A stretch of 38,804 nt of DNA from DAOTVC01 sp034437215 (GCA_034437215.1 DAOTVC010000169.1:1-38804), one strand, 5' to 3'; counted from the stretch's first letter, positions 24,254 through 33,316 are shown. The notes: generated by a model from the letters alone, not told the origin. Translations and numbers: made by a program.

Positions 24254-26086
24254 ATGAAAGTACTGCTTTCGGGTAATGAGGCCCTCGCTCTCGGAGCCTG
24301 GGAGGCGGGCGTCCAGTACGCCTCGGCCTACCCCGGCACCCCCTCAACGGAGATCCTGGAAAACTTCGCCCACTATCCCGGGGTCAAAGCCGAGTGGGCC
24401 AGCAACGAGAAGGTCGCCCTCGATAACGCCATCGGAGCCTCTTTCGGTGGAGCGCGCACGCTGGCGGCTATGAAGCACGTGGGCGTCAACGTGGCTGCCG
24501 ACAGCCTCATGTCCGTCTCCTACACCGGGGTCAAGGGGGGACTGGTGCTCATCAGCGCCGACGACCCCGGCGCCTTCTCCTCGCAGAACGAGCAGGACAA
24601 CCGGCAGTACGCCCGCTTCGGCAAGTTTCCCTGCCTGGATCCTTCCGACAGTGAGGATGCCCGGCACTTCGTGGGGGTGGCCCTCGAAGTGAGCGAGCGC
24701 TTTCAGACCCCGGTCATGCTGCGCTCGACGACCCGCCTCTCCCACTCCAAATCCGCCGTGGAGACGGATCTCCCCTCGGTGCCACCGCCCGACGAAGGGC
24801 AAGAGCGCTCTCCGTTGGAGAAGTTCCAGCGGGAAGCGGAGGTGACGCGGGTGATCATCCCGGCCATCGCTCGTAAGCGCCATCCGGAGATCGAAGAGCG
24901 GCTGCGGGACGTGGCGGATTGGGCAGAGACGGCTGAGATCAACAGCATCGAGTGGGGCGACAAATCCCTGGGGATCATCACGACGGGCATCGCCTACCAG
25001 TACGTGCGCGAGATCTTCGCAGGCTACTCCATCCTCAAGTTGGGCATGAGCTATCCCCTACCCATGGAGAAGCTTCGCGATTTTGCCGCGCAGGTGGAGC
25101 AGCTCATTGTCGTGGAGGAGCTGGACCCCTTTATCGAGGATCAGCTGCGGGCAGCGGGGATCGAGGTCGCCCACGGCAAGGATCTCTTCCCCCTCTACGG
25201 GGAGCTCACGCTGGCGAAGGTGCGCGCCGGCGCTCTCGCAGGGGGGCTCATCGAGGGCGAGACGACGCCGGAACCGCAGGGAGCAGCACCGCAGCCCGCG
25301 GAGGAGACGCTGACCGTGCCGCCACGCCCCCCGGCTCTCTGTCCCGGCTGCCCTCACCGCGCCTTCTTCTACAGCATGCGCCGAAACCGCTCGCGGGCAG
25401 TCATCGCCGGGGACATCGGCTGCTACTCCATGGGCGTTCTGCCCCCCTTCGAGTCGATGGACATGCTCATCTCCATGGGGGCCAGTGTGGGCATGGCCCA
25501 CGGTTTCCGGCAGGCAGGCGGACAGGAGTCCGCCGTCGCGACCATCGGGGACAGCACCTTCTTCCACTCGGGCATGGCCCCCCTGGCCTCCGCCATCTAC
25601 AACGGCAGCAACATCGCCGTCGCCGTCCTCGACAACCGCATCACGGCCATGACCGGACAGCAGCAGCACCCCGGCACGGGGATCACGCTCCAGGGGGCCG
25701 AGGGGGTCCACATCGACATCGCCGGGGTCTGCCGCGCGCTAGGAGCGGCCTTCGTCGAGGAGGTGGATGCCTGGGAAGTGGAGAGCGTCAATGAAGCGCT
25801 GCGGGCTGCGATGAAGCACGACGCTGGACCTGCGGTCGTGGTCGTGCGGGGGGCCTGCGTCTTCACCCCCTACTTCGAGCAACAGACCCGGATGCGCGTC
25901 GATGCGGAGAAGTGCATCGCCTGCGGTGCCTGTTTCCGGGTGGGATGCCCCGCCATCCTCAAGAGCGGGGAGACCTACGAGAAGACGGGCAAGCCGAAAT
26001 CTCAGATCGAGCGTCTGCTCTGCACCGGCTGCACCGTCTGCCTGCAGGTCTGCCCCGTGGAGGCCATTGCGCCCTCTGAGACATGA
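24254..26086 (+). CDS. iorA: Indolepyruvate ferredoxin oxidoreductase alpha subunit
   Basis: A 610-residue subunit of the oxygen-sensitive enzyme that converts arylpyruvates (from Trp, Phe, Tyr) to aryl-acetyl-CoA, CO2 and reduced ferredoxin. The N-terminal pyrimidine-binding domain begins LLSGNEALALGAWEAG and has YPGTPSTEI. The TPP domain shows CPGCPHRAFFY, GDIGCYSMG and GDSTFFHSG with VLDNRITAMTGQQ. The C-terminus carries two 4Fe-4S motifs, CIACGACFRVGCP and CTGCTVCLQVCP. The ATG at 24254 is chosen because AAAGGAG lies six bases before it; a TTG one codon earlier is less likely. The partner iorB is not next to it but 3 kb downstream, beyond two unrelated genes. Confidence 0.95.
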   Translation: MKVLLSGNEALALGAWEAGVQYASAYPGTPSTEILENFAHYPGVKAEWASNEKVALDNAIGASFGGARTLAAMKHVGVNVAADSLMSVSYTGVKGGLVLISADDPGAFSSQNEQDNRQYARFGKFPCLDPSDSEDARHFVGVALEVSERFQTPVMLRSTTRLSHSKSAVETDLPSVPPPDEGQERSPLEKFQREAEVTRVIIPAIARKRHPEIEERLRDVADWAETAEINSIEWGDKSLGIITTGIAYQYVREIFAGYSILKLGMSYPLPMEKLRDFAAQVEQLIVVEELDPFIEDQLRAAGIEVAHGKDLFPLYGELTLAKVRAGALAGGLIEGETTPEPQGAAPQPAEETLTVPPRPPALCPGCPHRAFFYSMRRNRSRAVIAGDIGCYSMGVLPPFESMDMLISMGASVGMAHGFRQAGGQESAVATIGDSTFFHSGMAPLASAIYNGSNIAVAVLDNRITAMTGQQQHPGTGITLQGAEGVHIDIAGVCRALGAAFVEEVDAWEVESVNEALRAAMKHDAGPAVVVVRGACVFTPYFEQQTRMRVDAEKCIACGACFRVGCPAILKSGETYEKTGKPKSQIERLLCTGCTVCLQVCPVEAIAPSET

Positions 26087-26354
26087 GCGGCAGCGCCGGG
26101 ATACGTCATCGGCTAGAGATGTGCAGCCGACAAAAGCAGAGGACAGGCGCGACGGCCCAAAGACAGCGAAGAGCGCGCTAAGCAAGTAACAGATGAACGG
26201 GGGATGGCGGCTGAAGTCGAGATGGATGTGCACGTTCAAGCAGTGCAATCCAGCAGCGCAATCTGAACCGCCCGGCTGAGAAGGGTCACGACTCGACAGT
26301 CAGCCCCAGACGACTCAACGACTATCTGACTATGTTCGAGGGAGGGTAGAAACG
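26087..26354 (+). other. Intergenic region between iorA and the sulfotransferase gene
   Basis: 268 bases without a credible gene. I see a weak six-bp inverted repeat (26109-26114 with 26125-26130) shortly after iorA, with no T-run. No clear promoter pair, tRNA or mobile-element remnant is visible. Short open frames here show no protein-like features. Confidence 0.5.
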
Positions 26355-27566
26355 GTGTTGGCATTCAACTTCAAGGACTTCTTCAAATTTACCTGGATCT
26401 CCTTCTTCAAAAGCAAGGGGACCGATTTCCGGCTCACCCCCAAACGTCTAGGTTTGCTCCTGCTGCTCTATATTGTCTTCCCCCTCTACGAACTCTTGAT
26501 CTGGGCGGGACTCCTCCTCGATGAGCTCTTCTTTCCGGCCTACAAGGAGCAGGTCATTCACCAGCCCGTCTTCATCGTGGGCAATCCGCGCAGCGGCACC
26601 ACCTTTCTGCAGAGGGTGCTCGCTCAGGACCATCACAACTTCCTCTCCATGCAGATGTGGGAGATGCTGCTCGCCCCGTCCATCACCCTACGCCAGCTTG
26701 GAAGGCTGCTGGGCAGGCTGGATCGTAAGTTGGGGGGTCCCTTCGAACGCCGACTGACGCTGTGGGAGAAACGCTGGAAAGAGAAGAACGTGATGCACGA
26801 AGTCGCACTCCGCGAGCCGGAGGAGGACGAATACCTTCTGCTGCACATCTGGTCCAATCTGAAGGTCTGGATGTTCGCGGGGATGACCGCGGCGGCCAAA
26901 CCCTACACCTACTTCGATCAGCACATGACCGAGGCGAAAAAGGAGCGGATCATGCGCTTCTACCACCGCTGTCTGCAGCGCCATCTGCACGCGCACCACG
27001 CCAACGGACGCCACTACCTCTCCAAGAACCCCTCCTTCTCTCCCATGATCGACACCCTCTACCGCCGTTTCCCCGATATCAAGATCATCTACCTGGCTCG
27101 CAATCCTCTCAACATGATCCCCTCCTACATCAGCCTGAACGACCACCAATGGCGCCTGCTGGGTAATCCCGTGCGCCCCTACGGCAGCCGCGAGTACGTA
27201 CTGGAGATGGCCCAGCACTGGTATCACTATCCCCTCGAACGGCTAGCAGAGGCCCCGCCGAAGAGCTACATCGTCATCACCTACGACGAGCTCGTCAGGG
27301 ACGTGGAGAGGGTCATCGAGCGCATCTACGAGCACTTCGACTTGGAAATCACCCCTGAGTACCGTCAGAGACTCCAGCAGGCCACCGCACGCGCACGAGG
27401 GCACCGCAGCCGTCATAAGTACTCGCTCGAGGAGATGGGGTTGAGCCGCGAGCAGCTCGTGCAACGCTACCGAGAGATCTTCGAGCGCTTTGGTTTTAAC
27501 ACACGGGAACCAGAGTCTAAAAGCGACGCTGCGGTGAGCCCCGAGAGGCAGTTAGGGACACGATGA
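26355..27566 (+). CDS. Sulfotransferase family protein, membrane-associated
   Basis: A 403-residue PAPS-dependent sulfotransferase-like protein. The 5'-phosphosulfate loop is VFIVGNPRSGTTFLQRVL (about 72-89). The 3'-phosphate segment IIYLARNPLNMIPSYIS lies at about 235-251 and contains the Arg of the RNP motif and the Ser of PSY. A hydrophobic stretch at about 32-58 before the catalytic domain suggests a membrane-embedded or monotopic protein. It starts with GTG, eight bases after GGAGGG. The stop overlaps the start of the glycosyltransferase gene (ATGA), so the two are translation-coupled. I infer sulfation of a membrane lipid, glycolipid or glycan. Acceptor identity is unknown. Confidence 0.85.
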   Translation: MLAFNFKDFFKFTWISFFKSKGTDFRLTPKRLGLLLLLYIVFPLYELLIWAGLLLDELFFPAYKEQVIHQPVFIVGNPRSGTTFLQRVLAQDHHNFLSMQMWEMLLAPSITLRQLGRLLGRLDRKLGGPFERRLTLWEKRWKEKNVMHEVALREPEEDEYLLLHIWSNLKVWMFAGMTAAAKPYTYFDQHMTEAKKERIMRFYHRCLQRHLHAHHANGRHYLSKNPSFSPMIDTLYRRFPDIKIIYLARNPLNMIPSYISLNDHQWRLLGNPVRPYGSREYVLEMAQHWYHYPLERLAEAPPKSYIVITYDELVRDVERVIERIYEHFDLEITPEYRQRLQQATARARGHRSRHKYSLEEMGLSREQLVQRYREIFERFGFNTREPESKSDAAVSPERQLGTR

Positions 27567-29026
27567 GAGTTGCCTTCATCTCGCTCTTCAAACCGGGGTT
27601 AGGGGGTGGAGGAGGACGGGTGGCACACGAGCTGGCCTACCACTTCGCCAAACAGCACGAAGTGGTGATGATCTGCCCGGCAGAGAAGACCGGTCTCTAT
27701 CTCGACAGCAACCTCGTGCACTTTGGCATACGCAGCGCCGGTGAGGGGGAGTTTGCCATGCCTGCGCTCTCCACCAAGACTGTGAGCGCCCTCTTCGACT
27801 TCCTCGACAACTTCAACCCCGACGTAGTTCACGCCCACGACCCCGCCTTGATTGGCCTCATCGGGCAGATCTGGGCGCGGATGAACCGCGTGCCCTTCTT
27901 CCACACCAGCCATGTGCTGCCCTCCAAGACTCTCGATTTTGGAATGGCCGATGCGCTGGACCTCAAACTGCTACAGATGCCCTTCAGCGAGAGTTTCGCC
28001 CGCCAACTGCTTCTCAACTTCTACCATAACTGCGATGCGCTCATCGCGCTCAACACCTTCGCCCTGGAGTCCATCCGACAATTCGGTTATGAGGGCAAGA
28101 TCTTCGTGATTCCCAACGGGCGGGATCTGCAGCGCTACCACACCTGCCGCACAACAGAGATCGCGACCGCAGAGAAGCGGCTGACCTTCATCGGCTACAT
28201 CAGTGAACGCAAGAATCAGATCTACCTGCTGCAGGCGCTCAGCCATCTACCGTCCAATTACCACCTGGAGATCGTGGGCAAGCCCTTGAATCCGGAGTAT
28301 GGGGAGGCGCTCCGGGTCTTCTGCGAGACCCACAAGCTCCACAATGCCACCTTCGTGGGGCAGATACCCCACGAAGAGATCCCGACCCACCTCGAGAAGA
28401 GCCACCTCTTCGTCTCCGCTTCCAAGATGGAGGTCCAGAGTCTCGTCGTTATCGAAGCGCTGGCCTCCGGCACCCCCGTCGTAGGGCTCTCCAACGAAAC
28501 CATCGACGAACTCGTCGACGAGCAGGTCGGCTGTCGCCTTCCCAGGGACACCAAGCCGGAGGCGTTCGCTCACTGCATCGAGAGACTGGCAGCGCTCGCT
28601 CCCCAAGAGTATCAGTGGATGGCAGCCCAAGCCCGCCAACGGGTCAAGCATCTTGACTGGTCCAATGTCGTCGCGCAGACCGCCCAGGCCTACCGGCTGA
28701 CGATGGAGGAGAAGTGCACCACGACTGAGGAATCCCACAGCGGGCTGTCCGACCTCTTGACCTTCATGCCTTCCAGCGAGCTGAAGGATCTCCTGGTTGA
28801 TAAATTGGAGGATAACGAACGTTTCGCAGGCGGCAGGGCGCGCTTTCTGCCCAAACTCAAGTGGTTGAAGAAGATCCGCACTTGGAAACGGGTGCCGCAG
28901 TCCACGTGGCTGCTCACCGGACTGACCATCCTCGTCTCCGTGATCGGCTACTTCGTGATGAAGTACCAAGCGTCGCTGGCACGACTGAAGCGGTCCTCTT
29001 CCGAAAATACACTTGTGCACAAATGA
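27563..29026 (+). CDS. GT4-like glycosyltransferase with C-terminal membrane anchor
   Basis: A 487-residue GT-B fold glycosyltransferase. The N-terminal acceptor domain shows SLFKPGLGGGGGRVAHELA and VVHAHDP. The donor domain shows RLTFIGYISERKNQ and the E-x7-E element in SKMEVQSLVVIEALASGTPVVGL, as in family GT4 retaining enzymes. After about residue 385 there is an extra helical, charged tail and one transmembrane helix (TWLLTGLTILVSVIGYFVM), then a basic end. Related GT4 enzymes glycosylate diacylglycerol or other lipid carriers. Together with the coupled sulfotransferase it may make a sulfated glycolipid. The pair is inserted between iorA and iorB, which is unusual. Confidence 0.85.
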   Translation: MRVAFISLFKPGLGGGGGRVAHELAYHFAKQHEVVMICPAEKTGLYLDSNLVHFGIRSAGEGEFAMPALSTKTVSALFDFLDNFNPDVVHAHDPALIGLIGQIWARMNRVPFFHTSHVLPSKTLDFGMADALDLKLLQMPFSESFARQLLLNFYHNCDALIALNTFALESIRQFGYEGKIFVIPNGRDLQRYHTCRTTEIATAEKRLTFIGYISERKNQIYLLQALSHLPSNYHLEIVGKPLNPEYGEALRVFCETHKLHNATFVGQIPHEEIPTHLEKSHLFVSASKMEVQSLVVIEALASGTPVVGLSNETIDELVDEQVGCRLPRDTKPEAFAHCIERLAALAPQEYQWMAAQARQRVKHLDWSNVVAQTAQAYRLTMEEKCTTTEESHSGLSDLLTFMPSSELKDLLVDKLEDNERFAGGRARFLPKLKWLKKIRTWKRVPQSTWLLTGLTILVSVIGYFVMKYQASLARLKRSSSENTLVHK

Positions 29027-29040
29027 TCTCCCCTTATAAT
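29013..29040 (+). promoter_or_regulatory. Putative iorB promoter
   Basis: TTGTGC (29013-29018), a 16-base spacer and a perfect TATAAT (29035-29040) begin inside the end of the glycosyltransferase gene. It would give iorB its own transcript with a leader of about 76 bases. Confidence 0.5.
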
Positions 29041-29122
29041 CGACGGAGGCTCTCTTTGGGCCTCCCACCCATACACGGCGAGGGGTACAGACAATCCTAA
29101 CAGTTAGCCAGAGGAGAAAATC

Positions 29123-29713
29123 GTGGTCGAACGGATGAACTTTCTATTCGTAGGGGTAGGCGGACAGGGCGTGCTCACCGCCTCGGACATTGCCGCTCAG
29201 GTGGGATTGGATCTCGGGCTGGATGCCAAGAAGTCAGAGGTGCATGGTTTTGCCCAACGGGGCGGTGTCGTCGAGAGCCACATTCGTTGGGCACCGTCCG
29301 TCGGCTCCCCCACGTGTGAGAAGGGGACCGTCGACGTCCTCATGGCCTTTGAGCTCCTCGAGGCTGCCCGCTGGATCGCTTGGCTCAAGCCCGGTGGCAC
29401 GGTCATCGTCAACCGTCAGCAGATCACACCCATGTCGGTGAGCGTAGGGGATGCCAGCTACCCTCCTGAAGGGGAGATCCTTACCGCTCTACACAAGCGG
29501 GCGGGACGGGTCGTCGCCGTGGATGCTCTACCCCTGGCTGAAAAGGCGGGCAATCCGCGCACGGTGAACACTGTCCTGCTGGCGGCTCTGGCTTCCCACC
29601 TCGAAACCGACCGCGAGGTCTGGGAGAAGGCCATCCTGCGCCGCGTGCCGGAGGCCTACGAGCAGGTCAACCGCACCGCCTTCCAACTGGGAAGCGAAGC
29701 CGCGAGCGCCTAG
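29123..29713 (+). CDS. iorB: Indolepyruvate ferredoxin oxidoreductase beta subunit
   Basis: A 196-residue gamma-domain-type subunit that partners IorA. It has the family start NFLFVGVGGQGVLTAS, the segment KSEVHGFAQRGGVVESHIRW and FELLEAARW. It completes the 2-oxoacid:ferredoxin oxidoreductase dimer. The start is GTG at 29123, six bases after GGAG within GAGGAGA; an internal ATG four codons later is possible. The promoter-like TATAAT upstream suggests separate expression from the sulfotransferase-glycosyltransferase pair. The gene converges with the histidine-phosphatase gene. Confidence 0.93.
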   Translation: MVERMNFLFVGVGGQGVLTASDIAAQVGLDLGLDAKKSEVHGFAQRGGVVESHIRWAPSVGSPTCEKGTVDVLMAFELLEAARWIAWLKPGGTVIVNRQQITPMSVSVGDASYPPEGEILTALHKRAGRVVAVDALPLAEKAGNPRTVNTVLLAALASHLETDREVWEKAILRRVPEAYEQVNRTAFQLGSEAASA

Positions 29714-29717
29714 CCTC

Positions 29718-29744
29718 CCCCCTTCAGCTGATCAGCGAAGGGGG
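29718..29744. terminator. Convergent hairpin between iorB and the phosphatase gene
   Basis: An eight-bp stem (29718-29725 with 29737-29744) has a loop that is itself a palindrome (GCTGATCAGC). It overlaps the last codons of the minus-strand phosphatase. No T-run follows, so terminator activity is uncertain. Confidence 0.4.
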
Positions 29745-30446
29745 CAGAAAGTCCACGCGGTTGGTGTAGATGAAGTCCCGCCGCTCGCCGTGAAAGTCAA
29801 GACGGGCGATGGCGGTGTTGTTCATCAGAAACCAGTAGTCGTTGTGGAGAGGCAGATCGAGCAGCACACCTAGCAGATGGTTGAAAAAACCGCCGTGGCT
29901 GATCACCGCCACGCGATCCTCACTCTCGCCATGTCGCTCCACCAGCTCCTGCAGGAAGCGTCGTGCGCGCTCCCGCCGCTCCGCATCTTTCTCGAAGGGA
30001 CGATTCCACCACCCCTCCTCCCCCAGCGATTCGGGCAGAACTAGGTGGGGAAAGTGTTCCTCAAAGAAGGTCCGGTTCCCGCCGGGCAGCCCGACCAGCT
30101 CCTCCGTCTCCGGCTCCCGGCGGTAGATCCCCCCACTCTCGTGGAGGCCCTGCCAGGCCTGCAAGGACAGCTCGAGGGCCTCGGCGACGACAGTACCCGT
30201 CTGCACGGCGCGCACCATCAGGCTGGTGTAGAGGTGGGTCAAGCCGAACCCCTCCACGTTGTGCGGATCGAAGCCCTCACTGGTGGCACGCGGGTCATCG
30301 CCGCGCAGAAACTCGGCCAGCCGCTGTGCCTGCTTCCAGCCAAGCTCCGTCAGCTCCGGATCCGGGCTGCGCTCCTCATAGGAGCCACTCTCCTCAAAGA
30401 GCCGGTTGTTTTGGGACTGGGCGTGTCGGATATAGTAGAACTGCAC
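29724..30446 (-). CDS. Histidine phosphatase superfamily protein
   Basis: A 240-residue member of the phosphoglycerate-mutase-like branch 1. The catalytic motif YIRHAQS is at the N-terminus (His8 as phosphohistidine) and the second His is in VISHGGFFNHLLG. Other segments are ELTELGWKQAQRLAEFL and LYTSLMVRAVQTG, both typical. The substrate is unknown: sugar phosphates, phosphoglycerates and cobalamin intermediates are all family options. The start is GTG at 30446, nine bases after GGAG. It is separated from the upstream NYN gene by a strong hairpin. Confidence 0.88.
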   Translation of the reverse strand: MQFYYIRHAQSQNNRLFEESGSYEERSPDPELTELGWKQAQRLAEFLRGDDPRATSEGFDPHNVEGFGLTHLYTSLMVRAVQTGTVVAEALELSLQAWQGLHESGGIYRREPETEELVGLPGGNRTFFEEHFPHLVLPESLGEEGWWNRPFEKDAERRERARRFLQELVERHGESEDRVAVISHGGFFNHLLGVLLDLPLHNDYWFLMNNTAIARLDFHGERRDFIYTNRVDFLPPSLIS

Positions 30447-30473
30447 GATCTGGATCTCCCTTCAGACGCGAGA

Positions 30474-30505
30474 GGGCCCTCCCCTCTTTTGCGAGGGGAG
30501 GGCCC
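30474..30505 (-). terminator. Hairpin after the NYN/OST-HTH gene
   Basis: A perfect 13-bp GC-rich stem (30474-30486 with 30493-30505) has a six-base loop. It lies between the stop of the NYN gene (30515) and the start of the phosphatase gene (30446). No clear T-run follows on the minus strand. It may attenuate readthrough. Confidence 0.55.
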
Positions 30506-30514
30506 CGGTCTCTC

Positions 30515-31255
30515 TTACTCCTTGAGCTTCACGTAAATGACGGACGTCCCACTGCGACGCTGTACGGTACGGATTTTGAAGAGATCCTGATAGCCCCGTA
30601 CCAGCTGCGACAGCTGCTTGTAGCCGTAGGTCCGCGAGTCGAAGCTCGGGTCCAGCTGCCGAAGATACTGTCCCAGCGGTCCCAGAGATGCCCATCCGTC
30701 CTCCTGCACGGCCATCTCGAAGGCCTCGCGGAGGAGCGGGCGCGGATCCGGCTCAGGCGGTTGCGCGGCCTTCTGCGGCGAAGGCTGGCGCGACCGCTTG
30801 GGCTTGGGCATCAGGTTCTCCGTGTAGACGAAGAGGTCACAGGCGTTAACGAACGCGCGGGGTGTTGTCTTCTTGCCAATCCCCATCACGAAGATGCCCT
30901 TCTCACGGATGCGGGTCGCCAGACGCGTGTAGTCGCTGTCGCTGGAGACCAGACAGAAACCGTTGACACGGCCCGTGTAGAGAATGTCCATGGCGTCGAT
31001 GATCATCGCGCTGTCCGTGGCATTCTTTCCGACCGTGTAGCGAAACTGCTGAATGGGTTGGATGGCGTAGGTGTTTAGCGTATCCTTCCAGCTGTTCATC
31101 TGCGGGGTCGTCCAATCCCCGTAGATGCGCCGGATGGAGACCACGCCATACTTGCCCGCTTCAGCGAGCATCTTCTCCAGAAGGGAAGGCTGGGCATTGT
31201 CGCCGTCGATGAGGATGGCGATACGGCGATTTATGACTTCAATTTCTTCTTCCAT
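30515..31255 (-). CDS. NYN-domain ribonuclease-like protein with OST-HTH domain
   Basis: A 246-residue protein. The N-terminal NYN (LabA/PIN-like) domain has acidic residues in ILIDGDNA (14-21), ATDSAMIIDAMD (79-90) and LVSSDSDYTRLA (102-113). These form a metal-dependent nuclease-type site. A Lys/Pro-rich linker at about 150-168 leads to a C-terminal OST-HTH/LOTUS-like domain (about 170-246) that in relatives binds RNA. The arrangement is known from bacterial NYN proteins and suggests RNA processing or decay; the target is unknown. AAAGGA lies about seven bases before the ATG. It has its own promoter about 130 bases upstream. Confidence 0.88.
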   Translation of the reverse strand: MEEEIEVINRRIAILIDGDNAQPSLLEKMLAEAGKYGVVSIRRIYGDWTTPQMNSWKDTLNTYAIQPIQQFRYTVGKNATDSAMIIDAMDILYTGRVNGFCLVSSDSDYTRLATRIREKGIFVMGIGKKTTPRAFVNACDLFVYTENLMPKPKRSRQPSPQKAAQPPEPDPRPLLREAFEMAVQEDGWASLGPLGQYLRQLDPSFDSRTYGYKQLSQLVRGYQDLFKIRTVQRRSGTSVIYVKLKE

Positions 31256-31384
31256 ATAGTTCCTTTCTCCTTACCCCACAACGGGGAATAGGAAACACTC
31301 ACGTTCGCCGCCGACAGAGGTCACCAAAGTGCCCTCCGCGACGGGATACCCACGCCAGTGCTTCCTGAGACGATTACGAAGACT

Positions 31385-31393
31385 ATTATACCA
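31385..31393 (-). promoter_or_regulatory. Extended -10 promoter of the NYN gene
   Basis: On the minus strand TGGTATAAT is a perfect extended -10. No clear -35 is seen. It predicts a leader of about 125 bases in which I recognise no riboswitch. The identical TGGTATAAT occurs at 8379-8387. Confidence 0.5.
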
Positions 31394-31497
31394 GAAAGAC
31401 ACGAAGGGCGGCAGACAGCGCTACACAAAGGGGAAGGTGCAGGCATGGAGACTAACCTCTCCCGGCTGAAGGGGGAAAGGAGTGGACAGCAGCGGAG

Positions 31498-32310
31498 TCA
31501 AGCACGGCGAGCGGAGAAGAGTCCCGAAACCTTGGTGATACGAACTCGGCCTTCGCCGGCGATACGCCTCTCAACGAGAGCACGGAAAGCGCTCTGACGG
31601 TCCGGGTCCAGAACACTGTCCAAGAAACTCTGCGACGAGAGCACGTAGGCAATGAGCGGCTCTGCCTCCGTCACTACCAGGGCATCTTCGTACCGATGGA
31701 GCCGCACGTCGGCGAACCAGCGCTCGAGCTGTGGGAGACCGTTCTCCAGCGTGAAGTTGGCGGTCGTCGCGCGTGAACGCGCATGAACACCGGGAGCCAG
31801 ATCCTCGGCCAGCTCCCACAGCTCATACATGTGCCCCTCCCCAACCGTTGAGGCGTAGAAGTGCCCCCCGATCTTCAACACGCGTCGTATCTCCGCGAAC
31901 GCGCGCTCACGATCCGGTACGTGGTAGAGCATATGGTTGGCAATCACGGCATCGAAGCCCTTCGTCTCGAAGGGCAGGGACTGGGCATCCGCCACGCGAA
32001 AGGTGAAGGGTTGGGGACGTTCTGCAAGGTTCTGAGCCGCCTGCCTGAGCATTCCCGGCGAGAAGTCCGTGAGGACCACCTCCCAGGTCTCCGGCAACCG
32101 CTCCAGATTCTCCCGCCACAACGCGCCCGTCCCGGCGCCCAGCTCGAGGATCCGGGCCCTCTCCGGCAGGCGCAAGTGATCGAAGATCCAGCGCTGCCAC
32201 GGGTAAGGGTTGAGACTGAAGCGGGCGTGTAACGAGACCCGCTTATCCAGGTTACCGGCCCGACGATACTGCTCCACAAGCTCTTCCTCGGGACTCACCA
32301 GGGGCTTCAT
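31498..32310 (-). CDS. Class I SAM-dependent methyltransferase
   Basis: A 270-residue methyltransferase of the methyltransferase-11 type. The SAM-binding motif I is ARILELGAGTGALW, motif II includes VVLTDFSPGML, motif IV is FDAVIANHMLYHVPD, and EIRRVLKIGGHFYAST follows. The substrate is unknown. I chose the ATG at 32310 because AGGAGGT lies seven bases upstream. The two earlier ATGs (32316, 32328) touch or precede the ribosome-binding site. It is the last gene of an apparent operon with map, a mazG-like gene and a pfkB-type kinase. Confidence 0.88.
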   Translation of the reverse strand: MKPLVSPEEELVEQYRRAGNLDKRVSLHARFSLNPYPWQRWIFDHLRLPERARILELGAGTGALWRENLERLPETWEVVLTDFSPGMLRQAAQNLAERPQPFTFRVADAQSLPFETKGFDAVIANHMLYHVPDRERAFAEIRRVLKIGGHFYASTVGEGHMYELWELAEDLAPGVHARSRATTANFTLENGLPQLERWFADVRLHRYEDALVVTEAEPLIAYVLSSQSFLDSVLDPDRQSAFRALVERRIAGEGRVRITKVSGLFSARRA

Positions 32311-32355
32311 AGCCATACCTCCTGTCATAAGTGAGAGGGCGTAGGGTTCCTGCGT

Positions 32356-33267
32356 CTAGGTGAAGCGCAGCTCCTCGTACCAGGCGTCGAGTTCATCCTC
32401 AGTGAGGAAGCCCTCAGCAGCCCCCCGCTCTCCGATCTTGTAAGAGGCAAAGACCATTGCCTTCTGTAGAGAGATGTAGGGATTGAAGGTCTGGATGTAG
32501 AAGTGTACAAAGGCCGAGAAGAGGGCATCCCCGGCTCCCACCGTGTTGATGATCTCCCGCGTCCTTACGGGTGGAACGCGCTCTACCTCTCCATCTCCTC
32601 GTACGGCCAGCAGGGCGCCCTCCGCTCCGAGGCCTATCACGACCACCTGAGGACTGTAGCGCTCGAGGACCTGACGCGCCCACTCCTCCGGTGCGACGGG
32701 AAGGAAGTCATTGGACATAAAGAGTATATCTGCAGCAGCCATAAAAGCACGATTGTAGTCATCGTCAAGGGAGGAGATAGCATGCACATCGGTGGCGATA
32801 GGAATTCTCCGGGCCTTCACCAGATCAAGCCAGGGGCGAGAGAAGTTGATGTTGCTGAGCACGGCGAGGTCAGCGCCCTCTAGGGCAGCTTCAAAACGCT
32901 CGAGGGGATAGACCTGCTCCTGGACCTGCTTCAGGTCCACGTTGATCTGCCGCCGCCCGTCCCCGTCGTAGAGGATGACCGACTGGGCCGTTTCGTCCAT
33001 CTGCCGCCGTATGAACTTCGAGGAGAGCCCCTCCATCTCCAAGACGTCCAACACCAGTTGTCCCAGCCAATCCTCGCCAATGATCGAGACACAACGCACC
33101 TCATCCCCGAGGGTACGCAGGGCCTTCGTGATATTGTATCCCACACCCGAAACCGTGCTGTTCACCCCTCCGAAAGGATAGCGCACCGGGGAGTAGTGGA
33201 TGGGAAAGCCCTCCACCCTGAGGGTCGTCTCGACATTGATGAGTCCGGAAACTACAACTGTGCTCAT
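32356..33267 (-). CDS. PfkB family carbohydrate/nucleoside kinase
   Basis: A 303-residue ribokinase-fold kinase. The N-terminal region has a Gly-rich substrate segment (FGGVNSTVSGVGYNITKALRTLG, residues 33-55) and the ATP/catalytic signature is INTVGAGDALFSAF near the C-terminus, with Asp as catalytic base. Substrates in this family include ribose, fructose phosphates and nucleosides. The start is ATG at 33267; the longer frame upstream lacks family similarity and a ribosome-binding site. The gene lies 49 bases after the mazG-like gene and 45 before the methyltransferase. Neighbouring nucleotide-related genes make a nucleoside or ribose kinase attractive, but this is inference. Confidence 0.88.
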   Translation of the reverse strand: MSTVVVSGLINVETTLRVEGFPIHYSPVRYPFGGVNSTVSGVGYNITKALRTLGDEVRCVSIIGEDWLGQLVLDVLEMEGLSSKFIRRQMDETAQSVILYDGDGRRQINVDLKQVQEQVYPLERFEAALEGADLAVLSNINFSRPWLDLVKARRIPIATDVHAISSLDDDYNRAFMAAADILFMSNDFLPVAPEEWARQVLERYSPQVVVIGLGAEGALLAVRGDGEVERVPPVRTREIINTVGAGDALFSAFVHFYIQTFNPYISLQKAMVFASYKIGERGAAEGFLTEDELDAWYEELRFT

Positions 33268-33316
33268 GGCTGCACACTCTCCCTTCCTGCCCTCGCTTGT
33301 CCCTCGTAGATCTCTG

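Noticed and set aside
26100..26140. Short inverted repeat after iorA
   Set aside because: Only six base pairs with a ten-base loop and no T-run. Too weak to call a terminator.
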